From: an uncultured Saprospiraceae bacterium
GTDB lineage: Bacteria; Bacteroidota; Bacteroidia; Chitinophagales; Saprospiraceae
Direction: 5' to 3'
NCBI GenBank assembly: GCA_937894165.1
Contig: CALCSX010000189.1
Location: forward strand, 1 to 17,729
DNA: 17,729 bases
The translations under genes were made by a program, and so were the position numbers. The notes under the pieces are model-generated. The model did not search any database and was not told the DNA's origin. It was given only the letters and a program-made list of their open reading frames with translations. Of the stretch, positions 1 through 6,221 are shown piece after piece (positions within the stretch are counted from its first letter, which is position 1; every line of letters starts with the position of its first letter).

Positions 1-308
1 GCTATCGGCTCTTCAACTCCCTCACAGCCCAATTCCATCGCCTTTTTATACACCTTATAGGAATTCTCTACGTAAACGTGCATCCAAAATGAAGTAGGGC
101 TATACTCTTCAGTAGAATCGGCCACCATCACAATCGTATCATCGATTCTCACCTCTGCATGCATTATGCTCCCATCTTCTTTGTCATATTTCCTGGTGAC
201 CTCAGCTTTGAAAAGCTTTTCCAGAAAACTGATAAAATCCTTCGCTCCCTTCACGATAAAATAGGGCGATACGGAATTGTAATTAGCCGGTTTAAATGAT
301 TGGCTCAT
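1..308 (-). CDS. VOC family (PhnB/glyoxalase-like) protein, 3' end outside window
   Basis: The reading frame starts at the ATG at 308-306 on the minus strand and stays open to the window edge, giving about 102 residues with the C-terminus missing. The N-terminus (MSQSFKPANYNSVSPYFIVKG, then a helix ending LEKLFKAE) followed by GSIMHAEVRIDDTIVMVAD is the typical first beta-alpha-beta-beta-beta module of PhnB-like vicinal-oxygen-chelate proteins. The His in the MHAEV strand lies where these folds often place a metal ligand. The family includes glyoxalases, dioxygenases and antibiotic-binding proteins; the substrate cannot be told from sequence. The start lies 17 bases after the stop of the DUF1801 gene on the same strand, so the two are probably co-transcribed. 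No Shine-Dalgarno sequence is visible. Confidence 0.85.
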   Translation of the reverse strand, partial: MSQSFKPANYNSVSPYFIVKGAKDFISFLEKLFKAEVTRKYDKEDGSIMHAEVRIDDTIVMVADSTEEYSPTSFWMHVYVENSYKVYKKAMELGCEGVEEPI

Positions 309-325
309 AGATATTAATTTATTAT

Positions 326-670
326 TTACAATTTATTTTCCTCTTCTTCAACTCGATATTGAACGATTTCTTTGATCAGATCATAAGGAATCGCTTCATT
401 CAACGGCAACCGAAGTGAACCTTTAGCGAATTTGTACCGCTGTATCCTCTTCTCAAATTCCTCAATGCCACTGGGAGTCGGGTAAATGCCGATATGATTC
501 TTAAAGGCGCCAAAATGAATCAAATTTCGCTTCATTTTGTAGGTCGGCATGCCATAACTGATATGTTCTGTAGCCTCGGGGGCACCTTCACGCACAATTT
601 TCCGAATTTTATTCAGAATTTTTTGAATTTCAGGTGGAAAACTGTGAATGTACTCTTCAATGGTTTGCAT
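326..670 (-). CDS. DUF1801 (YdhG-like) domain protein
   Basis: This 114-residue protein consists almost entirely of one DUF1801 domain. Hallmarks are an N-terminal helix (TIEEYIHSFPPEIQ), the central ISYGMPTYK segment at about residues 38-46, then a short strand region (LIHFGAFKNHIGIYP), KGSLRLPL at about 83-90 and the closing helix DLIKEIVQYRVEE. Members are small cytosolic proteins, often annotated as iron chaperone or YdhG-like, with no firmly established general reaction, so I assign only the family. The length is normal and the start ATG is unambiguous. It is the first gene of a probable two-gene unit with the VOC protein downstream. Confidence 0.88.
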   Translation of the reverse strand: MQTIEEYIHSFPPEIQKILNKIRKIVREGAPEATEHISYGMPTYKMKRNLIHFGAFKNHIGIYPTPSGIEEFEKRIQRYKFAKGSLRLPLNEAIPYDLIKEIVQYRVEEEENKL

Positions 671-763
671 TTGGAAGAATTTTAATTACTCCCTACAAAG
701 TTAAGCTATTTGAAGCCGGAACATTGGTACAATTCCGACAAACTAGGGGTTTTTTGCGACAGA

Positions 764-1297
764 TTACATTTTCACGTGAATTTTCAATATAGTATTGTAA
801 TTTCTGGTAGTTATATTTTTACCGTACAATTTTTCTAATTGTTCCATTCCCTTTACTGTTTTGGAAATACTCAAATCCAGCACACTAACGATAATCCTCC
901 CTCGGGTCTCGAGAATTTTGAAGCCATCTTCAGAGCCTTTTTCAGAAAATTTGACAGTTACCGGTTTTTCTCGCAGAAATGTAAGATAAAGCCTTATATT
1001 TTCATTTGTTTCCACACCTTCGAAAGGGTTGTCACTCACCAAATCTGATATTTCATCAGCATTTACACATATCACCGGAATAGCGAAGCCAAAATGATTC
1101 TCCAGTTGACTTTGGAGAGCTGATTCCACCCTTACAAGCTCAGAATCATCACTTTCGAATACAATATTCCCTGAATTCAACAGTGTAACGATACTTTTAT
1201 ACCCCCATTGTGACATTTCAGCTTTGAGTTCAGCCATGGGGACTTTATGGTGACCTCCGACATTGATGCCACGGAGGAGAGCGATGTATTTTTTCAT
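764..1297 (-). CDS. DUF1697 domain-containing protein
   Basis: This 177-residue cytosolic protein matches the DUF1697 family over its full length. The family signature is at the very start (YIALLRGINVGGHHKVPMAEL), followed by LNSGNIVFES at about residues 41-50, the ICVNADEISDLVSDNPF segment at about 76-92, and the closing NITTRNYNTILKI. The biochemical role of the family is unknown. The ATG at 1297-1295 is the natural start because the signature begins four residues later. TACCTTTA, 6-13 bases upstream of the ATG on the minus strand, is one base off the TAnnTTTG promoter element, but the spacing would leave almost no leader. It lies 93 bases upstream of the DUF1801 gene on the same strand and could be transcribed with it. 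Confidence 0.9.
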   Translation of the reverse strand: MKKYIALLRGINVGGHHKVPMAELKAEMSQWGYKSIVTLLNSGNIVFESDDSELVRVESALQSQLENHFGFAIPVICVNADEISDLVSDNPFEGVETNENIRLYLTFLREKPVTVKFSEKGSEDGFKILETRGRIIVSVLDLSISKTVKGMEQLEKLYGKNITTRNYNTILKIHVKM

Positions 1298-1488
1298 TTT
1301 TAAAGGTAAATATAAGTTAAAAGGTTGATGGTCGAGCGTATTATCAAATTAGAAAATAATGATTTTTGATCGCCGAATGAAACGCCATTGAAAGAGGAAG
1401 TCCCACTTCTAAACACTAAACTTAATATTTCTAATAAAAATTTGTAAAAAAAAGAGGAGAACTGTAAATAACTTAATATAAAATAATA

Positions 1489-1496
1489 TATATTTG
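1489..1496 (+). promoter_or_regulatory. Possible -7 promoter element (TATATTTG)
   Basis: TATATTTG fits the Bacteroidota -7 consensus TAnnTTTG and sits 33 bases before the lipoprotein start at 1530. No TTTG-like -33 box is found at the expected 19-20 base spacing, and the region is very AT-rich, so a chance match is possible. Confidence 0.3.
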
Positions 1497-1529
1497 GTAA
1501 TATTAACAATTCGTTAAAATTATTGACAA

Positions 1530-2024
1530 ATGAAGAACATATTATTACTATTGACAATTTTAACTTTATTGGTCGCCTGTGACAAGGATAGTAAGGAAGC
1601 TACGCGAATTTCCGCTATAGTGAATGGGCAATCAGTGGAATTCAATGGCGCTGCTGAAACAAATGATAATTCACTGTGGGATTTTCGATTTCGCCATCCG
1701 GATCGCTCCGAATCCTTTCTTATGCAGGAGACACCCAAGAGGGAAGGAGAATATTCTATAGGGGTTAGTTTCATACCCGATACTATGTGGGTATATGCCC
1801 TCTATTATATAGATAATGATACTTCCAGTACAGATATTTATGTTGCGGGTTCTTTTAGCACACCTATTGGAGAATTAATCGTTAATGATTATAATAGATC
1901 AGCGAACCAAATCAGCGGAACTTTTGATTGCGTACTACATATAGACCCGCCAAAAAAGAATCCTGAAAATCCCGATTCTATCATTATCGAAAATGGACAA
2001 TTCACGGTTAATATTAAGGATTAA
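1530..2024 (+). CDS. Small outer-surface/periplasmic lipoprotein, unknown function
   Basis: The 164-residue product begins with a lipoprotein signal peptide: Lys2, a leucine-rich core (ILLLLTILTLL) and a lipobox LVAC with the lipidated Cys at residue 17, followed by Asp-Lys-Asp. The mature part opens with ISAIVNGQSVEFNG and ends with NQISGTFDCVL...IIENGQFTVNI. This opening and closing pattern resembles the small beta-rich Bacteroidota lipoproteins grouped as DUF6252, but the match is from memory and tentative. There is no catalytic motif. A proline/asparagine-rich loop (DPPKKNPENPD) precedes the last strand. The gene stands alone between oppositely oriented neighbours. Its role is unknown. 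Confidence 0.75.
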   Translation: MKNILLLLTILTLLVACDKDSKEATRISAIVNGQSVEFNGAAETNDNSLWDFRFRHPDRSESFLMQETPKREGEYSIGVSFIPDTMWVYALYYIDNDTSSTDIYVAGSFSTPIGELIVNDYNRSANQISGTFDCVLHIDPPKKNPENPDSIIIENGQFTVNIKD

Positions 2025-2095
2025 TTTTGAATTCGGGGCGTTTCACTTTACATTTGAGAAAGGGAATTAGCTTATCACAAGGCTATTGTTATCCA

Positions 2096-2620
2096 TCAAT
2101 AGCCACATCTAATAAAATTCCCACCGTCATAATCTACTCTTGCCAAGTGAATATGCATCTCTAAAGCCGATTCAATACCAGTCAAGGTAAATGTAGAAAT
2201 GTTGCGTGCATGGGACTTCACAGTAACTCTGGATTTTATAAAGTCGCCCTTCTGCTGAGGTTGGCTACCTTCTCGTCCTATTGAATAAGAAAACCAAATA
2301 GCTTCATCGTAATTATTTTGAAATTCTATGGTGTAGACATATTGCATTATTTCCTTATTAAAAGCACCTCTTTTGATTCTGTATTCCAGTCCCTGGAAAC
2401 AGCCGGATGTGCGGAAATAACTGAATTCATTTTCTAATGTAGGGACAGATAAAGTTTCTGTCAATCCTGTCTTGCCTACATGCTCCATAAATGAGCTATG
2501 ATGATCTTCTGAATCAAATCTATGTCCGTAATTGATTCGTTCAGAAACTATTCTTTTATAGAGTTCGGCTTCGGGTAGTGTAATTATGCCACAAAGGAGC
2601 ATTGCAATTATTATTATCAT
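2096..2620 (-). CDS. Exported protein of unknown function
   Basis: The 174-residue frame starts with a short hydrophobic stretch (MIIIIAMLLCGIITLP) that looks like a Sec signal but lacks the usual N-terminal lysines. No other ATG lies upstream in frame, so ATG at 2620-2618 is used. The Cys at residue 10 is not in a convincing lipobox. The body is hydrophilic with two further cysteines, one in SGCFQGLEYRIKRG and one in IRCGY at the C-terminus, that could form a disulfide after export. The segment YVYTIEFQNNYDEAIWFSYSIG looks like beta strands of an immunoglobulin-like fold (inference). I recognise no family. Its 5' side faces a 485-base non-coding region. Confidence 0.6.
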   Translation of the reverse strand: MIIIIAMLLCGIITLPEAELYKRIVSERINYGHRFDSEDHHSSFMEHVGKTGLTETLSVPTLENEFSYFRTSGCFQGLEYRIKRGAFNKEIMQYVYTIEFQNNYDEAIWFSYSIGREGSQPQQKGDFIKSRVTVKSHARNISTFTLTGIESALEMHIHLARVDYDGGNFIRCGY

Positions 2621-2799
2621 TTTCTTTATTTTTTGTGGTTATCAATATTTCTTTTTCTATAGATTGCTTTTTGTGGACATAAGGTAACCGATAATAGAAA
2701 ATTTTTAGGATGTATTTCATCCCATCCGGGACGAGAGGAGGTGCTAAAATATTATCTACCCCACATTTTGTACCTGACGGGACATGGTTTTTCATTAAT

Positions 2800-2839
2800 A
2801 TTTGTAGACGAAAATTCAACCTTCAATTTTTCTACAAAT
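2800..2839. repeat. Inverted repeat (hairpin) ATTTGTAGA/TCTACAAAT
   Basis: ATTTGTAGA at 2800-2808 pairs perfectly with TCTACAAAT at 2831-2839, and inner AAAATT/AATTTT segments extend the stem with a bulge. It has no T-tract and lies upstream of both flanking genes, so it is not an evident intrinsic terminator. It may belong to a decayed palindromic repeat together with the CATCCGGGACG and ACCTGACGGGAC motifs just before it. Confidence 0.5.
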
Positions 2840-2938
2840 GGACTAAGTTGTAAAACCTTAAAAAGATCTCTACCTACAATATTATTCAAAGTCATGAAAA
2901 GTGGATTTTCATTAAAAAAGTCTCCTAATACACCCTCA

Positions 2939-3042
2939 CGCATCAGCGATGTGCAACAGTGCCGGACGAAGGGAGGCAGACCGCAGGGCCGAGCGAGTAG
3001 CGAGCTGTGGAACGTAGCGCCCGCAGGGGATGCCCTCCTCCG
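2939..3042 (+). repeat. REP-like GC-rich dispersed element, copy 1
   Basis: A GC-rich island of about 104 bases lies in an AT-rich intergenic region. It begins CGCATCAGCGAT, contains GAAGGGAGGCAGACCGCAGG and CGAGCGAGTAGCGAGC, then GTAGCGCCCGC, and closes with a segment whose reverse complement (CGGAGGAGGGCA) matches 9 of 12 bases of CGAAGGGAGGCA at 2967-2978. The order of motifs (CGCATCAGsGAT, GGAG.CAG, CGCAG.G, GTAGCGA, AGC-CC) recurs on the opposite strand at 13559-13660. Such elements are common between Bacteroidota genes and are probably non-autonomous repeats (prior knowledge plus inference). Confidence 0.6.
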
Positions 3043-3078
3043 TTTCATTTAAGCTCTAAATAGTACCCGAATCTTCCT

Positions 3079-3086
3079 TATCTTTG
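3079..3086 (+). promoter_or_regulatory. Bacteroidota -7 promoter element (TATCTTTG)
   Basis: TATCTTTG matches TAnnTTTG exactly and stands 20 bases before the TTG start of the radical SAM gene, which would give a leader of roughly 13 bases. The -33 box is weak. The placement supports TTG 3106 as the true start, since no ATG occurs between the upstream in-frame stop at 3061-3063 and residue 1. Confidence 0.5.
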
Positions 3087-3105
3087 TCACTTAAACCACA
3101 AAAAA

Positions 3106-5406
3106 TTGAAAGTAGTTCTCCTTACGCCACCCTTCACGCAGCTTAACACGCCTTATCCGGCGACGGCTTATCTCAAGGGCTATCTAAATACGCTGGGGGT
3201 AGAGTCTTTTCAGTCGGATCTGGGTCTGGAAGTGATTCTCGAGGTATTTAGTTCAGCGGGACTGGAATCAGTTTTTGCAATGGTGGATGAGTCTGAAAAG
3301 AAATTGTCGGATAATGCCTATCGAATTCTTACCAACCGAAAAAAATATCTCAAAACGATTGATGCTGTCATATCATTTCTTCAGAATAAGAATCAGACGA
3401 TGGCGCATACCATTTGTGCGGGGAATTACCTGCCTCGGGCGGGCAGATTCGAGCAATTGGAGGATCTGGAATGGGCTTTCGGCACAATGGGAACGCATGA
3501 TAAGGCGCGACATCTGGCGACTTTGTATTTGGAGGATTTGGGGGATTTGATCACGGAGGCGATTGATGAGAATTTTGGGTTTAGCAGGTATGCGGAGCGT
3601 CTGGCGAGAACGGCGACTCATTTTGATGATTTGTACGAGGAGTTGAATGATGAAAATTCTTTGATTTCGGATGTGATGTTACAGTTGGTAGAGGGGATTT
3701 TGGAGGATGAAGAGCCGGATGTGGTATTGATTTCTGTCCCTTTTCCCGGAAATGTCTTTGGGGCTTTCAAATGTGGGCAATTTATCAAGGAAAATTACCC
3801 CGATTTACCCATTGTTCTTGGTGGCGGCTATGCGAATACTGAGTTGCGGCGGGTTTATGACGAGCGTGTCTTTAAATTTGTGGATTTTATCACTTTGGAT
3901 GATGGGGAGGCGCCTGTGAGGCATATTTTGGAGTATTTCGAGAGCAAAAGGGCGAAAAATGAGCTAAAAAGGACTTTTTTGCTGGAAAATGGAATGGTTC
4001 AGTACATCAATGGCTCTTCGGAGTTTGATGTGCCTCAGCTGGAGGTGGGGACGCCGGATTATGGGGATCTGCTGCTGGATGAATATTTGTCTGTGATTGA
4101 AGTAGTGAATCCGATGCACAGGTTGTGGAGTGATGGGCGGTGGAATAAATTGACATTGGCGCACGGTTGTTATTGGGGCAAGTGCTCCTTCTGCGATGTC
4201 AGTCTGGACTATATCAAGCGCTACGAGCCGGTGACGGCGGCGGTTATTTGCGATAGGATCGAGACGATAGTGGAGCAGACGGGACAGAACGGTTTTCATT
4301 TTGTGGATGAAGCGGCGCCACCTGCATTGATGCGGGATGTTGCATTGGAAATACTACGGCGGGATTTGACGGTGGTGTGGTGGACGAATATAAGATTTGA
4401 GAAAAGTTTTACCCGTGATCTGTGTAGTCTTCTGAGAGCTTCGGGCTGTATAGCGGTGTCGGGCGGTTTGGAAGTAGCTTCGGATAGGTTGCTGGATAAA
4501 ATGAAGAAGGGCGTGAGTGTGGCCCAGGTGGCGCGGGTGGCGGATGCTTTCTCGGAATCCGGGATTATGGTTCACGCTTATCTGATGTATGGATTTCCAA
4601 CGCAGACGGCGCAGGAGACCATTGATAGCATGGAGATGGTGCGCCAGATGGTGGCAGCGGGAGTGATTCAGTCAGGATTTTGGCATCAGTTTGCCATGAC
4701 GGCGCACAGCCCGGTGGGATTGGAGCCGGAAGCATTTGGGGTGAGCCGGGTGGGGCCGGATTTTGGTGGCTTTGCAGATAATGATTTGTTTCATGAGGAT
4801 GCTGCGGGAGTGAGGCACGAGAATTTTTCGGAGGGATTGAGAATTTCGATATTCAATTATATGCAAGGGATGGGATTGGAGGAGGATGTGCGATCTTGGT
4901 TTGATTTTGAGGTGCCGGCTACTACTGTTGAGCCGGGTTATATCGAAAAGTGTTTGATGGAGGAGGCGGATAGGAAGCCAAAGGATTCGGATCAGATGAT
5001 TTGGATTGGAGGGGAGTTTGGAGAGCCGAGATTGGTGGGAGGCAAAGGAAAGGAAGGGTTTTGGGAGTTGGAGGTTACGGGTTTGGAGGAAAATTTTGTT
5101 TTGAATTTGGAGAGGAAATGGGGGGAGGCAATTTATAAAATATTGTGTGGGGCTAAGGCACAAGTTGCAAACTTGCGCCAGCAAAGTGGTTCAAACGAGC
5201 GACAGAATGATCAAGAGGAGGCACAAGTTACAAACTTGCGCCAGCATGAGCTTACAAATACGCTTCAGCAAGGGGAAAGTGGGCAGAAATTTAGTGTGGG
5301 AATGGCGCGGCAATTGTGGGCTGAGAAGGAGATGGGAGATTTTGAGGATTTTTTGGGTTCGGAGGTATATAGAGCGCTGCGAGAGAAGGGTTTGTTGATA
5401 ATATGA
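3106..5406 (+). CDS. B12-binding-type radical SAM protein with repeat-derived C-terminal insertion
   Basis: The 766-residue protein has the two-part layout of cobalamin-binding radical SAM enzymes. Residues 1-40 (KVVLLTPPFTQLNTPYPATAYL) and about 205-250 (DVVLISVPFPGNVFGAF ... IVLGGGYANTEL) form a Rossmann-like B12-binding fold, split by about 150 helical residues and without the DxHxxG cobalamin-ligand motif. The radical SAM core spans about 345-600. Its cluster cysteines are C355, C360 and C363 in HGCYWGKCSFCD, spaced CX4CX2C instead of CX3CX2C. GGLEVASDRLLDKMKKGV and AYLMYGFPTQT are typical later core strands. Residues 685-728 are a hydrophilic insertion encoded by palindromic repeats. The C-terminus (FEDFLGSEVYRALREKGLLI) looks complete. 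The start is TTG, supported by TATCTTTG upstream. The gene is visibly G-rich on the coding strand compared with its neighbours. Substrate unknown; it stands alone. Confidence 0.85.
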   Translation: MKVVLLTPPFTQLNTPYPATAYLKGYLNTLGVESFQSDLGLEVILEVFSSAGLESVFAMVDESEKKLSDNAYRILTNRKKYLKTIDAVISFLQNKNQTMAHTICAGNYLPRAGRFEQLEDLEWAFGTMGTHDKARHLATLYLEDLGDLITEAIDENFGFSRYAERLARTATHFDDLYEELNDENSLISDVMLQLVEGILEDEEPDVVLISVPFPGNVFGAFKCGQFIKENYPDLPIVLGGGYANTELRRVYDERVFKFVDFITLDDGEAPVRHILEYFESKRAKNELKRTFLLENGMVQYINGSSEFDVPQLEVGTPDYGDLLLDEYLSVIEVVNPMHRLWSDGRWNKLTLAHGCYWGKCSFCDVSLDYIKRYEPVTAAVICDRIETIVEQTGQNGFHFVDEAAPPALMRDVALEILRRDLTVVWWTNIRFEKSFTRDLCSLLRASGCIAVSGGLEVASDRLLDKMKKGVSVAQVARVADAFSESGIMVHAYLMYGFPTQTAQETIDSMEMVRQMVAAGVIQSGFWHQFAMTAHSPVGLEPEAFGVSRVGPDFGGFADNDLFHEDAAGVRHENFSEGLRISIFNYMQGMGLEEDVRSWFDFEVPATTVEPGYIEKCLMEEADRKPKDSDQMIWIGGEFGEPRLVGGKGKEGFWELEVTGLEENFVLNLERKWGEAIYKILCGAKAQVANLRQQSGSNERQNDQEEAQVTNLRQHELTNTLQQGESGQKFSVGMARQLWAEKEMGDFEDFLGSEVYRALREKGLLII
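5157..5282 (+). repeat. Palindromic tandem repeats inside the radical SAM coding sequence
   Basis: Two 27-base copies at 5157-5183 and 5220-5246 differ at a single base. Each is a near-perfect palindrome, GGCACAAGTT, a three-base loop, then AACTTGCGCC, followed by AGCA. Each is trailed by a degenerate relative (TTCAAACGAGCGACAG at 5191-5206 and TTACAAATACGCTTCAGC at 5252-5269), making two 63-base units. 63 is 21 codons, so the frame is kept; the units encode AQVANLRQ and AQVTNLRQ. The GCGCAAGTTTG/CAAACTTGCGC palindrome is one I associate with intergenic repeats of Bacteroidota. Confidence 0.75.
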
Positions 5407-5407
5407 T

Positions 5408-5460
5408 GGCCTAGCGGCCGTTCTTGGTTCTGACGCCTTACGGCTGTTTTGGGTTCTGGG
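5408..5460 (+). repeat. Imperfect 26-base tandem repeat after the radical SAM gene
   Basis: GGCCTAGCGGCCGTTCTTGG... at 5408-5433 is followed directly by CGCCTTACGGCTGTTTTGGG... at 5434-5459. The two 26-base units agree at about 18 positions, and both end in GGTTCTG. The first also holds a GGCC-TAGC-GGCC palindrome. There is no T-tract, so it is not a clear terminator. Confidence 0.4.
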
Positions 5461-5526
5461 TTGTGCTACGGGGATGAATTATTGTTCTAATTTTAGGCAT
5501 TTGTATCATGTGTTTGGGAAATTACC

Positions 5527-6039
5527 CTAAACCAATCCTTTTACCCTTTGTACATTCTTGTAATTTCGTCCACCGTCGATTAGGGTCAAGAAAAATTTAG
5601 GTTGGGAAATGACCAGATACTTTGAATTCTGAACCGGTATAATGCGGATAATTTCGCCACCGGATTCGTTGCCCCATTCGGTTTTGATTTCTATCACATC
5701 ATTTTGGATAGCAATTTTCTTATCACTAAAAAATAGGTTGGAGTTAAGTTTTTCTAAAAGCTGTAATGGACTAAGTGGAGTTTCCAAATAGTCTTTTTGA
5801 ACGGGTAAAACATTTTCGATACTTGGATTAGAAATACCTAAATCCACCATCGCTCTCCTTTGCGTGATGATAAAAATATAAGCGGAGATTCCACCTGTTA
5901 ATATAGCAAGGAGAAAAGTAATGGACAATTAAGAAAATATTTCGTCCCCAAATATAAAATTTGAAGATATCAACATGAAAAACATTGTTGCCATCCAAAA
6001 GCCTAGTATTTTCAGGAAAAATTTAAATTTAAGACCCAT
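5527..6039 (-). pseudogene. Two-helix membrane protein gene interrupted by an in-frame TAA
   Basis: The frame open from 5929 down to 5527 encodes 133 residues starting at TTG directly after a TAA (5931-5929). Reading upstream in the same frame, 36 more codons lead back to an ATG at 6039-6037: MGLKFKFFLKILGFWMATMF... ending DEIFS. That part is a first transmembrane helix, and the part after the stop (ITFLLAILTGGISAYIFII, then QRR) is a second, followed by a soluble domain of about 110 residues. An N-terminal helical hairpin plus soluble domain is a sensible single protein, so the simplest reading is one gene with a nonsense mutation. Reinitiation at the adjacent TTG (TAATTG) is an alternative. 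No family recognised. Confidence 0.55.
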
Positions 6040-6206
6040 TTACAAACTATTTAGTATGCTAAATTAAATATTTTGGAGGAATTTACAGGCAGCTACTTTA
6101 CTTATTTGCTATTATTTAACATGAAAATTCTAGTCTGTATCGAAGATTAGAAATTATTCTACCTGAAAAAAATGCCTTAATTAGCATAAAAAATTAATGC
6201 AATTCC

Positions 6207-6214
6207 TACTTTTG
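6207..6214 (+). promoter_or_regulatory. Possible -7 promoter element (TACTTTTG)
   Basis: TACTTTTG matches TAnnTTTG and ends seven bases before the ATG at 6222. If used, transcription would begin at or next to the start codon, giving an almost leaderless mRNA for the sensor-regulator. No -33 box is evident, so the match may be chance. Confidence 0.3.
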
Positions 6215-6221
6215 GATTGTA

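Larger units (their letters stand above)
2621..3105. other. Non-coding region with hairpins and a REP-like element
   Basis: This 485-base stretch separates divergent genes and has no credible coding frame. From left to right it holds two short GC-rich half-palindromes (CATCCGGGACG near 2722 and ACCTGACGGGAC near 2772), a strong AT-rich hairpin at 2800-2839, a GC-rich dispersed element at 2939-3042, and a promoter-like TATCTTTG at 3079-3086 for the downstream radical SAM gene. Confidence 0.7.

Noticed and set aside
494..685. 63-codon plus-strand ORF
   Set aside because: It is antisense to the well-supported DUF1801 gene and has no family features.
1300..1774. Two minus-strand ORFs of about 85 codons
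   Set aside because: One lies in AT-rich intergenic DNA with a low-complexity product, the other is antisense to the lipoprotein gene; neither has signal or domain support.
2741..3052. Overlapping ORFs of about 100 codons on both strands
   Set aside because: Both span the hairpins and the REP-like element; the apparent proteins are translations of repeat DNA.
4672..5184. 170-codon minus-strand ORF
   Set aside because: It is antisense to the radical SAM gene and exists because that gene is G-rich with few stop-generating codons on the other strand.
5157..5246. CRISPR-like repeats (27 bases, 36-base spacer)
   Set aside because: Only two good copies, inside an open reading frame that is preserved across them, with no cas genes; tandem palindromic insertion explains them.
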